Shown: positions 7,898 through 15,560 of the stretch, piece after piece
Layout: every line of letters begins with the position of its first letter
Numbering within the stretch: the stretch's first letter is position 1
Assembly: GCA_964649825.1 (NCBI GenBank)
Contig: CAZYQW010000099.1
Span: 37,688-101,687 of the forward strand
From: CAZYQW01 sp964649825
GTDB taxonomy: Bacteria; Planctomycetota; B15-G4; JADJEK01
DNA length: 64,000 nucleotides
Reading direction: 5' to 3'
Notes under the pieces: generated by a model
What the model was told of the DNA's origin: nothing
The model's input: only the letters and a program-made list of their open reading frames with translations
The model's database searches: none
Program-made: the position numbers and the translations under genes

Positions 7898-9420
7898 GGA
7901 AGTCGATCGGGCTCGAGCTCGGCCGGCTCGCGCTCGGCGGGGTCGCGCTGGCGCTCTCCTCCTGCACGGTGGGGTCCGACTACGAGGCGCCGGCCGTCGA
8001 GCTCGGCGCACGGTTCGCGAACGCGCCGGCCGAAGGCGAGGATGCGGCGTCGCTCGCGCGCTGGTGGGAGCGATTCGGCGATCCCACGCTCGACGACCTC
8101 GTCCGTCGCGCGCTCGCCGGCAATCCCGGCCTGCAGGTCGCTCGCGAACGGATCCGCGAGGCGCGCGCGTTGGTCGGCGCGGCCGGCGCCGACCGTGCGC
8201 CCGCGGTCGACGCGATCGCGTCGGCGGAGCGGCGGCGGACGAGCGAGAACGTGGGCTCGACCTTTGCCGGGAGCGCGCCGGACGGAACGTCGAGCGCGCC
8301 GGCATCCTCCGGAGCGTCCGGTTCCGCCGCGAGCGCGCCGGTGCGCCGGAACCTGTTCGTGGCCGGGTTCGACGCGTCGTGGGAGCTCGACCTGTTCGGT
8401 CGCGTCGCGCGCGAGGTCGAGGCGGCGGAGCGCGCGGTCGAGGCCGAGTGGTTCGCGTTCCACGGCGCGCAGGTGTCGCTGCTCGGGGAGCTCGCGACCG
8501 CGTACGTCGAGCTGCGCGCCGCGCAGCGGCGGGCCGAGCTGGTGAACGAGAGCGTCGCATCGCAGCGGGAGACGCTGTCGATCGCGGACGCGCGCTTCGA
8601 GGCCGGCCTGCAGTCCGAGCTCGACGTGGTCCGCGCCCGCGGTCTCCTGGTGCAGACCGAGGCCCGGCTCCCGCCCCTCGACCTGGAAGCGCGCCGCGCG
8701 ATCCATCGCATCGCCGTGCTGGTCGGCGACACGCCGTCGCGGATCGAGGCCGAGCTGCTCGAACCGGCGCCGCTGCCGGCCGCGCCCGACCGGATCGCGG
8801 TGCGGATCCCGGCCGATCTCCTCCGTCTCCGTCCCGACCTGCTCGAGGCCGAGCGCCGGGTCGCCGAGGCGCACGCCCGCGTCGCGGCGGCGGAAGGCGA
8901 GCGCTACCCGCGGCTCGTGCTGAACGGGTCCTTCACGTACGAGAGCGCGCACACCGGCGACTGGTTCGAGCGGCCGAGCCACGCGTGGTCGATCGGACCC
9001 TCGATCTCGGTGCCGCTCCTGGACGGCGGCCGGATCGAGCGCAACGTCGAGGCGAGCGAGGCCCGGTTGTCCCGGGCGATGGCGACGCTGGAAGACCGCG
9101 CGCTGCGAGCCGTCGAGGAGGTCGAGAACGCATTCGTCGGGTTCGCTCGCGAGCACGAGCGCGCGGAACGGCTCGAAGGGGCGGTGGCTCATTCGGCGCG
9201 CGCCCTCGACCTCGCCGACGACCTGTTCGAGGCGGGCCGGTCCGACTTCCTCGACGTCCTCGATTCGCGCCGTCAGTGGATCGACGACCGCGACGGTCTC
9301 GTCCAGAGCCGGCGGGCCGCGCTGGTCCAGCTCGTCGCGCTCTACAAGGCGTTCGGCGGCGGGTGGGAGGGGGACCCGCTGGAGCCGGCCCCGTCGCTCC
9401 CGGTCCCTCCCGCCCCATGA
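7894..9420 (+). CDS. Outer-membrane efflux lipoprotein, TolC/NodT family
   Basis: A 508-residue outer-membrane channel subunit. It has a lipoprotein signal (LALSSC followed by TVGSDYEAP, the usual NodT start) and two OEP repeats with the motif LxxRPDLLEAERRVAEAHARV, then FEAGRSDFLDVLDSRR near the C-terminus. A Ser/Ala/Gly-rich insert (about 125-150) sits in the first repeat where NodT proteins carry a loop. The start is ATG at 7894, overlapping the HlyD stop. It completes a tripartite pump encoded by one operon. The C-terminus ends in a Pro-rich tail. Confidence 0.92.
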   Translation: MRKSIGLELGRLALGGVALALSSCTVGSDYEAPAVELGARFANAPAEGEDAASLARWWERFGDPTLDDLVRRALAGNPGLQVARERIREARALVGAAGADRAPAVDAIASAERRRTSENVGSTFAGSAPDGTSSAPASSGASGSAASAPVRRNLFVAGFDASWELDLFGRVAREVEAAERAVEAEWFAFHGAQVSLLGELATAYVELRAAQRRAELVNESVASQRETLSIADARFEAGLQSELDVVRARGLLVQTEARLPPLDLEARRAIHRIAVLVGDTPSRIEAELLEPAPLPAAPDRIAVRIPADLLRLRPDLLEAERRVAEAHARVAAAEGERYPRLVLNGSFTYESAHTGDWFERPSHAWSIGPSISVPLLDGGRIERNVEASEARLSRAMATLEDRALRAVEEVENAFVGFAREHERAERLEGAVAHSARALDLADDLFEAGRSDFLDVLDSRRQWIDDRDGLVQSRRAALVQLVALYKAFGGGWEGDPLEPAPSLPVPPAP

Positions 9421-9435
9421 GCACGAAGAGTTCTC

Positions 9436-9458
9436 CAGAGTGATACCGCGTGGAACGG
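9436..9458 (+). repeat. 23-bp direct repeat, left copy
   Basis: CAGAGTGATACCGCGTGGAA plus CGG occurs here and again, identically, at 9668-9690. A shorter core, CCGCGTGGAAC, recurs in the same orientation at 10431-10441 just beyond the other side of the transposase. These are probably part of the REP-like flanks of the transposase. Confidence 0.7.
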
Positions 9459-9574
9459 AGTCGTGCTGTCGCCGTGTTCCGGCAGGATGGGTGATGGGGT
9501 AACGGGACTTGCTCTTAGGAAGGGGGAGGAACTTGGCGCGCGAATTCGACGGTGGTGGAGGGTCGAGCCGGTGC

Positions 9575-9647
9575 CGCGTGGCCGCGGCAACGAGTCTGGG
9601 CGTCGATTCCTGACGACGCGGACAGGAGGGACGACGTGGTACGCGGG
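9575..9647 (+). repeat. 73-bp inverted repeat flanking the transposase, left arm
   Basis: The reverse complement of this segment is found at 10474-10547 with three differences (two substitutions and one 1-bp indel). It contains GGGCGTCGATTCCTGACGAC and ends in GACGTGGTACGCGGG. The two arms bracket the transposase gene at 9665-10390 in inverted orientation, as REP sequences do around REP-associated tyrosine transposase genes. Confidence 0.8.
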
Positions 9648-9664
9648 AGGGGGGACGGAGAGCT

Positions 9665-10390
9665 CTACAGAGTGATACCGCGTGGAACGGGGACCGGGGA
9701 CGGGGAGGGGCCGGGCAGAGGGTCAGGGGGGAAGCCTTCGGGAGGGATGGTCGGCCCGGGGATCTCGGAGGGATCGATGAGGTGGAAGCGGCGCCAGCCG
9801 AGCAGGAGGTCGAAGACGCGGGTGTCGGTGACGGGGCGGGGGACGTCGGGGACGAGGTCGGTGTAGCGGTGGCCGTTGGACCAGCCGTTGAACCAGGGGG
9901 CGGAGGAGAAGAGATCGACGGGCCAGGGGAGCTTGACGCGATGGCGGCGGGCGTTGTTGAGGACGTAGGCGAGGACGCGGCGGATGTCCTTGGCCGTCTT
10001 GAGCACACGGTCGTGGTAGCGGTCGCGGAACACGCGGCCGCGGCGACCCCACAGTCGGTTCAGGCCCTTGGCGATGCGGATCAGCAGACCCTGCAGACCA
10101 CGAGACACGGCGCGGCGGTCGTCACCTTCGACGATGAGGTGGAGGTGGTTGTTCTGCACCGTGTAGTGGCACAGCCGGAAGCCGAAGCGATCGCAGCCGG
10201 CCACGAACGCCTCGCGCAACGTGCGGTACGCCTTCTTGTTCCGCAGCTTCGGCAACCCCTCCCTGAGCTTCACCGTCACGTGGACGGTCCGCCCGTCGAT
10301 CGCCTCCCGCGCGTGATGCGACACCCCCGACCCCCGCTTCGGCTTGGGCCCCGGTCGCATGCGCATGGTCGTCGAAGGTCGGTTTGGCAT
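9665..10390 (-). CDS. REP-associated tyrosine transposase (RAYT, Y1/IS200-like)
   Basis: A 241-residue HUH single-strand DNA transposase. The HUH motif is HLH at about 82-84 (YTVQNNHLHLIVEGDD) and the nucleophile is probably Tyr142 in RRVLAYVLNNARRH, followed by the basic WGRRGRVFRDRYHDRVL type of motif. I chose the ATG at 10390 (MPNRPSTT); a GTG at 10444 would add 18 residues copied from repeat-like sequence. The C-terminus is Pro-rich and its last codons (VPRGITL) and stop lie in the 23-bp repeat at 9668-9690. The gene is framed by an inverted 73-bp pair. RAYT proteins mobilise short palindromic REP sequences in bacterial genomes. All expected catalytic residues are present, so it may be active. 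Confidence 0.9.
   Translation of the reverse strand: MPNRPSTTMRMRPGPKPKRGSGVSHHAREAIDGRTVHVTVKLREGLPKLRNKKAYRTLREAFVAGCDRFGFRLCHYTVQNNHLHLIVEGDDRRAVSRGLQGLLIRIAKGLNRLWGRRGRVFRDRYHDRVLKTAKDIRRVLAYVLNNARRHRVKLPWPVDLFSSAPWFNGWSNGHRYTDLVPDVPRPVTDTRVFDLLLGWRRFHLIDPSEIPGPTIPPEGFPPDPLPGPSPSPVPVPRGITL
9668..9690 (+). repeat. 23-bp direct repeat, right copy (overlaps transposase 3' end)
   Basis: Identical to 9436-9458. On the minus strand it supplies the last codons of the transposase, directly after which comes the TAG at 9665-9667. Confidence 0.7.
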
Positions 10391-10473
10391 TAGGGCATCT
10401 ATTAGCCCAGGTCGAGCGAAGGTCAAGTCGCCGCGTGGAACCACCTCGACTTTCTTGGCACCGAGCCGCGCGG

Positions 10474-10547
10474 CCCGCGTACCACGTCGTTCCTCCTGTC
10501 CGCGTCGTCAGGAATCCGACGCCCAGACTCGTGGCCGCGGCCACGCG
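10474..10547 (-). repeat. 74-bp inverted repeat flanking the transposase, right arm
   Basis: Inverted partner of 9575-9647. It also contains a perfect 16-bp palindrome, CGTGGCCGCGGCCACG, at 10530-10545; the left copy has one substitution in this palindrome. A hairpin-forming head next to a RAYT gene is what REP sequences look like. Confidence 0.8.
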
Positions 10548-10626
10548 GCGCGGGCGTCGCCAGGGTCACCGTCGGATTCGCGCGTTACGTTCCTTCCGCC
10601 AACCGAATGCGGGGAGATCGATGAAG

Positions 10627-11847
10627 TCAGGCGATCGGCACGCCGAAGTGCCGCAACGCGAGGCGGATGAAGAACTCGACGCCGAGCGCGACGTTCGCGA
10701 CCGGGACGAACTCGTCGACGCGGTGGGCGCACTCGGGGAGTCCCGGACCGACCTTGTTGATGGTCGGGATGCCGAGCTCGCCGAAGTAGCAGGCGTCGTT
10801 CCCGGCCGGCGTGTACTGGAAGTCGGCGTTCGCGAGGCCGAGGTCGGTGCGGAGCACGTCGAGGGTCAGCACGGCGAGGGGGTGCGCGCGGTCGAGCTTG
10901 TGCCCGGGGCGCGGATACTTCATCTCGAACGCGACGTCGAAGCCGTCACCGATCGCGCGCGTGACGCGCGACTCGAGTTCGGTCCGGATGAAGTCGAAAC
11001 CGAGCGCGGCAAGCGACGGCGTCGGCCGGCAGTCGAGCACGAACTCGGCCTGCTCGGGGATGACGTTGGTGCGCGTCCCGTCGCCCGCGTTGATCGACGT
11101 GGGGGTGACGCTCGCGGCGGGGAAGTCGGCATCGGCGTGATCGGAGCGCCACTCCTCGGCGAGCCGCTCGACCGCGTCGAGCGCACGCCGGACGGCATCG
11201 ATCGGGTTTCGCGCCAGGTGCGGGCGGCTGCCGTGGCCGCCGAGGCCCTTCACCTTCGCCACGAGCCAGAGCGCGCCGCGGCTGCCGAGGGCGACGTGCT
11301 GGAGCCCGGTCGGCTCGGTGACGACCGCGGCGGCGCGCGCGGGATCGATGAGGCCGCTCTCGCGCGCGAAGCGCAGGAACTCCTTGGTTCCGTCGCCCGT
11401 CGTCTCCTCCTCGATCGTGAACGCGGTGACGACACGGCCGGGAAGGGGGCAGTCCTTCAGGAAGAGGCTCGCGACGTAGGCGCCCGCGATCGAGACCTTC
11501 AGGTCGCTCGCTCCGAGCCCGTAGACGCGATCGTCGGCGACGGTCGCGGTCCACGGTCCGTAGCGCCACGCGCCCACGTTCGCGGGAACGGTGTCGAGGT
11601 GACCGGAGACGACGAGCGCGTCCGTCCCGCGGCCGACGGTCCCGATGACGTTGATGCGACCCTTCACCGGTTGGCGGATCACGTTGACGCCGCGCGCTTC
11701 GAGCCAGTCCGCGCAGAACGCCCCGAACCGTCCCTCGTTGCCGGTGACGCTGTCGATCTCGATCATCCGGAGGAGGAGGTCGACGGCCGCGTCCCGATGC
11801 CGCTCGACGAACGCCGCGATCCCCGCGCTCGAGACCGTCGCGCTCAT
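10627..11847 (-). CDS. argE': M20 deacylase, probable N-acetyl/succinyl-citrulline deacetylase (ArgE'-like)
   Basis: A 406-residue zinc-dependent M20/M28 amidohydrolase. The metal site is visible in VVSGHLDTVPA (His and Asp), YGLGASDLKVSIAG (Asp), FTIEEETTGDGTK (catalytic Glu-Glu), TEPTGL and the distal His in LPECAHRVDEF. In Xanthomonas the homologous enzyme removes the acetyl group from N-acetylcitrulline and lies next to N-acetylornithine transcarbamylase, as here. The ATG at 11847 overlaps the TGA of the acetyltransferase by four bases. The third gene after the transcarbamylase start, it would complete the route from acylornithine to citrulline. A general acylornithine or succinyl-diaminopimelate deacylase is the alternative; context favours arginine. 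Confidence 0.82.
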   Translation of the reverse strand: MSATVSSAGIAAFVERHRDAAVDLLLRMIEIDSVTGNEGRFGAFCADWLEARGVNVIRQPVKGRINVIGTVGRGTDALVVSGHLDTVPANVGAWRYGPWTATVADDRVYGLGASDLKVSIAGAYVASLFLKDCPLPGRVVTAFTIEEETTGDGTKEFLRFARESGLIDPARAAAVVTEPTGLQHVALGSRGALWLVAKVKGLGGHGSRPHLARNPIDAVRRALDAVERLAEEWRSDHADADFPAASVTPTSINAGDGTRTNVIPEQAEFVLDCRPTPSLAALGFDFIRTELESRVTRAIGDGFDVAFEMKYPRPGHKLDRAHPLAVLTLDVLRTDLGLANADFQYTPAGNDACYFGELGIPTINKVGPGLPECAHRVDEFVPVANVALGVEFFIRLALRHFGVPIA

Positions 11848-12386
11848 GAGCGGGCCGCGCGCTCCGGGGGGAGGATCATGCCGAAGCAGCAGCACTTCTT
11901 CCCTTCGCGCTTCACCTGCTCGTAGTTGCGGCAGGTCTCGCAGCCCTTCCAGAACTCGGGGTCGCTCGTGAGCCGGTCGAGCGGCACGCGCTCGAAGCCG
12001 AGCGACACGTTGAGCTGCTCGACCGCCGTCGACGTGGTCAGGCTCATGGTGGCGGCGTCGGGGAAGAGGCGTCGCGACGCCTCGAGGAGCTTCTCCTTCA
12101 GGCGACGCCCGAGGCCGATCCCCCGTTGGTCGTCGCGAACGACGAGCCCCGAGTGGGAGACGAACCGGCCCCCTTCCCACTCGGAGAAGTAGCCGAAGCC
12201 CACCAGCTCGCCGTTGGCGATCGCGACGGCGGCTCGTCCATTCTCGATCTTCGCGCGCAGCAGATCCTCCGACCGGCGCGCGATGTCCGCGTCTCTCGAG
12301 GCGATTTCGATCAGCCGGGCGGCCGCCCCCGCGAGCGCCCGATCCTCGGGCAGCGCGATGCGGACCAGGACGTCCTCCGGCGCCAC
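11844..12386 (-). CDS. GNAT N-acetyltransferase with Cys-rich tail, probable N-acetylglutamate synthase
   Basis: A 180-residue GNAT enzyme. The acetyl-CoA site is the VVRDDQRGIGLGRRLKEKLL motif A. The C-terminal tail carries five cysteines (GCETC, then KKCCCF), which could bind a metal; stand-alone GNAT-type N-acetylglutamate synthases of other bacteria also end in a short Cys-containing segment. It lies between the transcarbamylase (10 bp gap) and the deacylase (4 bp overlap), so a role in acylating glutamate for the arginine pathway is likely. The start is GTG at 12386. The function is inferred from context; the substrate cannot be read directly. Confidence 0.7.
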   Translation of the reverse strand: MAPEDVLVRIALPEDRALAGAAARLIEIASRDADIARRSEDLLRAKIENGRAAVAIANGELVGFGYFSEWEGGRFVSHSGLVVRDDQRGIGLGRRLKEKLLEASRRLFPDAATMSLTTSTAVEQLNVSLGFERVPLDRLTSDPEFWKGCETCRNYEQVKREGKKCCCFGMILPPERAARS

Positions 12387-12396
12387 GGGCTCGCGC

Positions 12397-13443
12397 TCAG
12401 CCGGCGATGAGGCACTGGAGGAGCGCGGCGATGGTCCAGAGCCGGTTCTCGGCTTCGTCGATCACGATCGAGTTCTTCGAGTCGATCACTCCGTCGGTCA
12501 CGACGACGTTGCGGCGGACCGGGAGGCAGTGCATGAAGAACGCGTCGTCGGTCTTGGCCATCTTCGCCTCGTCGACGGTCCAGTGGGGCTTCAGCGCCTT
12601 CTTCCGCTCGGCCTCCTCGTCGAACCGGCCGTAATAGTCGAGCGAGCCCCAGCTCTTGGCGCAGACCACGCGCGCGCCCTGATACGCCGCGTCGACGTCG
12701 TCGGTCACGGTCAACGACCCGCCGAGCGTGCCGGTGCGCTCCTCCGCCGCCGCGACCATCTCGGGGGCGAGGTCGTACCCCGCGGGGCGCAGGATCGTGA
12801 CGTCCATGCCGAGGTCGGCGGCGGCGAGGAGCTGCGAGTGCGGAGTCGCGACCGGGAGCGGCTTCGGGTGGTACGCCCACGTCAGGACGTACTTCTTGCC
12901 GCGTGGATCGCCGAGCTTCTCGACCATCGTTGCCATGTCGGCGAGACCCTGCAGCGGATGGATCGAGTTCGACTCGAGATTGATCACCGGCCGTCGCGCG
13001 TACTTCGCGAAGCTGGTGATGAACTCGTCCTTCTTCAGGTCGTCGTACGACGTCGTCACGTCCGCCTTGTCGAGGCCGGTCGTGACGAGCTCGCACTTGC
13101 GGATCCCGATGACGTCGCACATGCTCGAGAGCACCGGAGCCAGCTCCTTCACGTGCTCCTGCGTGTTGACGTCCATTACGATCCCCTCGCGGTGCTCGAA
13201 GTTCCAGGTGTCCTTCCCCGCGCTGAGCGCGATCGCGTGGCCACCCATCTTCGCCATCGCCGACTCGCACGAGACCCGCGTGCGCACGGACGGGTTGAAG
13301 AAGAGCATGCACATGACGTTGCCGCGGAGGAGCCCGCGGACCTCGTCGCGCTTCATCCGGAGCGCGAGGTCGACGATCGATCGGATCTCCCCGATGGAGT
13401 AGTCGAGCGTGGACAGGAAGTTCCGACCCTTGAGATCGATCAC
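12397..13443 (-). CDS. argF': N-acyl-ornithine carbamoyltransferase (AOTCase/SOTCase family)
   Basis: A 348-residue transcarbamylase. Ordinary ornithine transcarbamylases have STRTR; this protein has FFNPSVRTR at 48-56, HPLQ at 162-165, YHPKPLPVATPHSQ, AKSWG and HCLPVRR, which is the pattern of the Xanthomonas acetylornithine and Bacteroides succinylornithine enzymes. These transfer a carbamoyl group to an acylated ornithine, giving acylcitrulline. The residue before EHV (Gln95) aligns, from memory of the family, with the position where Glu marks acetyl- and Pro marks succinyl-ornithine specificity, so the acyl group remains open. The start is GTG at 13443. It is followed by a GNAT and an M20 deacylase, and preceded by a cDPG-synthetase-like gene. 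Confidence 0.9.
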   Translation of the reverse strand: MIDLKGRNFLSTLDYSIGEIRSIVDLALRMKRDEVRGLLRGNVMCMLFFNPSVRTRVSCESAMAKMGGHAIALSAGKDTWNFEHREGIVMDVNTQEHVKELAPVLSSMCDVIGIRKCELVTTGLDKADVTTSYDDLKKDEFITSFAKYARRPVINLESNSIHPLQGLADMATMVEKLGDPRGKKYVLTWAYHPKPLPVATPHSQLLAAADLGMDVTILRPAGYDLAPEMVAAAEERTGTLGGSLTVTDDVDAAYQGARVVCAKSWGSLDYYGRFDEEAERKKALKPHWTVDEAKMAKTDDAFFMHCLPVRRNVVVTDGVIDSKNSIVIDEAENRLWTIAALLQCLIAG

Positions 13444-13490
13444 TGCAGTGTTCCTCGATTCGTCACGACCGTGGTCCTTGCGACCCCATT

Positions 13491-13529
13491 CCCTACGATC
13501 TGGCCCTACGATCTGGCCCTACGATCTGG
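13491..13529. repeat. Three perfect tandem copies of a 13-bp unit
   Basis: CCCTACGATCTGG repeats three times without error (13491-13503, 13504-13516, 13517-13529). On the minus strand the third unit carries the last codons and TAG stop (13521-13519) of the cDPG-synthetase-like gene, and the other two fill the gap before the transcarbamylase start at 13443. Confidence 0.85.
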
Positions 13530-14844
13530 CTAGCATGGCGTCGATCGCCGCCATGAGCGGACGATTCGCGTCTTCGTGGAGCTCGTAGGTCACGCGCACG
13601 TTCGGTTTCTCGATGCGGATGACGCGCGCGAGATCGATCGGGGTACCGACCACCACGACGTCGCAGTCGGCCCGGTTGATCGTCTCCGCCAGGTCCCTCA
13701 TCTGGGCCTCGCCGTAACCCATGGCCGGGAGGATCTTACCGGTCTGCGGGTACTTGGCGTAGGTGTCCTTGATCTCGCCGACCGCGAACGGCCGAGGATC
13801 GATGATCTCGGCGGCGTGGCACTGCTCGCTGGCGACGACGCCGGCGCCGATCTTCATGCCGCCGTGGGTGAGGGTCGGCCCGTCCTCGACGACGAGGACG
13901 CGCTTCCCTCGGATCGCGTCCGGGTCGCTGACCGTCACGGGCGACTCGGCACGGAGGATCTTCGCGTCCGGGTTGAGCTGGGCCGCGTTCCTCTCGATCT
14001 GTCGGATCGACGCCTCGGTGCCCGAGTCGCACTTGTTGATCAGGATGAGGTCGGCGCGCTCGAAGTTGACGCGACCGGGGAAGTAGTCGAGCTCGTGACC
14101 GGGCCGAAGCGCGTCGGCTACCGTGATGTAGAGGTCCGGCCGGTAGAACGGCGTGTCGTTGTTGCCGCCGTCCCACAGGATGACGTCGGCCTCCTGCTCG
14201 GCTTCGGCCAGGATCGCGCCATAGTCGACGCCCGCATAGACCACGTGGCCGTGGCGGATGTGAGGCTCGTACTCCTCCATCTCCTCGATGGTGCACTCGT
14301 GCTTGGCCAGGTCGTCGAGCGTCGCGAAGCGCTGCACCGCCTGCTTCGCGAGGTCGCCGTACGGCATCGGGTGGCGGATCGCGACGGTCTTCAGACCCTT
14401 GTCGCGCAGGAGCGTGAGGATCCGGCGCGACGTTTGACTCTTGCCGCAGCCCGTGCGGACCGCGCAGACCGCGATCACCGGCTTGCTCGACTTGAGCATC
14501 GTCTTCTCGACGTCGAACAGGTGGAACTCGGCGCCCGCCCGGCGGGCGATGTTCCCCCGGTCCTCGACGTACGCGTACGAGACGTCGGAGTACGCGAAGA
14601 TGACGTCGTGGACGGCGTGCTCGGCGATCAGCTTCGCGAGCTCCTCCTCGGGTCGAATCGGGATTCCCTCGGGATACAGGGAGCCCGCGAGCTCGGGCGG
14701 ATATCTGCGATCGTCGATGCCGGGGATCTGCGCGGCGGTGAACGCGACGACGTTGGTTTCCGCGCGGTCGCGGTAGCAGGTGTTGAAGACGTGGAAGTCC
14801 TTTCCCGCCGCTCCCATGATCACGACGTTGCGCCGTCCGGCCAT
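13519..14844 (-). CDS. Cyclic 2,3-diphosphoglycerate synthetase-like P-loop GTPase/ATPase
   Basis: A 441-residue protein of the cyclic 2,3-diphosphoglycerate synthetase family known from methanogens. There is an N-terminal Rossmann-like part (RRNVVIMGAAGKDFHVFN), a P-loop AVRTGCGKSQTS at about 147-158, ILWDGGNNDTPFYRPDLYI (Walker B-like), LILINKCDSG and VVEDGPTLTHGGMKIGAG. The methanogen enzyme makes the thermoprotectant cDPG; bacterial homologues are widespread and their product is not established. It lies 75 bp upstream of the transcarbamylase in the same direction, so it may be co-transcribed with arginine genes. The start is ATG at 14844. Any link with arginine metabolism is inference. 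Confidence 0.82.
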   Translation of the reverse strand: MAGRRNVVIMGAAGKDFHVFNTCYRDRAETNVVAFTAAQIPGIDDRRYPPELAGSLYPEGIPIRPEEELAKLIAEHAVHDVIFAYSDVSYAYVEDRGNIARRAGAEFHLFDVEKTMLKSSKPVIAVCAVRTGCGKSQTSRRILTLLRDKGLKTVAIRHPMPYGDLAKQAVQRFATLDDLAKHECTIEEMEEYEPHIRHGHVVYAGVDYGAILAEAEQEADVILWDGGNNDTPFYRPDLYITVADALRPGHELDYFPGRVNFERADLILINKCDSGTEASIRQIERNAAQLNPDAKILRAESPVTVSDPDAIRGKRVLVVEDGPTLTHGGMKIGAGVVASEQCHAAEIIDPRPFAVGEIKDTYAKYPQTGKILPAMGYGEAQMRDLAETINRADCDVVVVGTPIDLARVIRIEKPNVRVTYELHEDANRPLMAAIDAMLARS

Positions 14845-15056
14845 TCGCAGCTCCCTCAGGTTCGTGTTGGGTACGAAATCGGCCGGAGTATATCACGCAC
14901 CGGCGGAGGGTGCCCCGAGAGCTCGGTCGCCGCGGGCGCGGCACGACGAAATCTCGCGTACGGCTTCGGATCGCGACGCGACGCGGGGAGACCGCTACAA
15001 TCCCCTGCCTTTGTCTTCGCTCGACGGGCTGGTTGCGAGGGAGCTCCGAACCGACG

Positions 15057-15560
15057 ATGTGGACCGGAATCATCATTGGAGCCGTCGTCGTGGCCGCGTA
15101 CGTCGCGTTCCAGATCAACGCCCCGGCGCGCCGGCGCAAGAAGGCGGTGAACGAGGCCGTGGCCCGGGCGCGGACCGCGGTCGCCGCGAACCCGGACGAC
15201 GCGGGGGCGCGCATACGGCTTGGACGCGTGCTCCTCGACCTTGCGCGCGAACCGAACGAGGCGCTCGAGCGGCTCGAGGAGATCGACCGCGACGATCCGA
15301 CTTCGTGGCACGGCGAGGAGAAACCGACGCGCATGCTCGTCGGTGAGGCGTACGTCGCGCTCGGCCGGCTCGAGAGGGCGATCGAGGTGTTCCAATCCTT
15401 CGTCGACGACGTGTCGCGCTATGACACGGGCGACGACTCCGAGCGGAAGTGGCGGCTCGAGACACACAAGGTCGAGGCGGAGCAGCGCATCCGTCTCCTG
15501 AAGAAGGGTGACACTCACGTGCACCAACCAGAGCAATGGGGCGACGCGAGCTCGGTTTGA
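15057..15560 (+). CDS. Membrane-anchored TPR-like protein
   Basis: A 167-residue protein with one N-terminal membrane helix (MWTGIIIGAVVVAAYVAF) followed by a basic stop-transfer (ARRRKK) and helical repeats of TPR type (AARTAVAANPDDAGARIRLG-like spacing, then VGEAYVALGRLERAIEVFQS). I chose the ATG at 15057 because the membrane helix begins there. It is the first gene of a run to 21565 and overlaps the lipoprotein gene by 25 bases. Precise role unknown; TPR repeats usually bind other proteins. Confidence 0.75.
   Translation: MWTGIIIGAVVVAAYVAFQINAPARRRKKAVNEAVARARTAVAANPDDAGARIRLGRVLLDLAREPNEALERLEEIDRDDPTSWHGEEKPTRMLVGEAYVALGRLERAIEVFQSFVDDVSRYDTGDDSERKWRLETHKVEAEQRIRLLKKGDTHVHQPEQWGDASSV

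Noticed and set aside
13491..13529. CRISPR-like array
   Set aside because: Only three units of 13 bp with no spacers; a simple tandem repeat.
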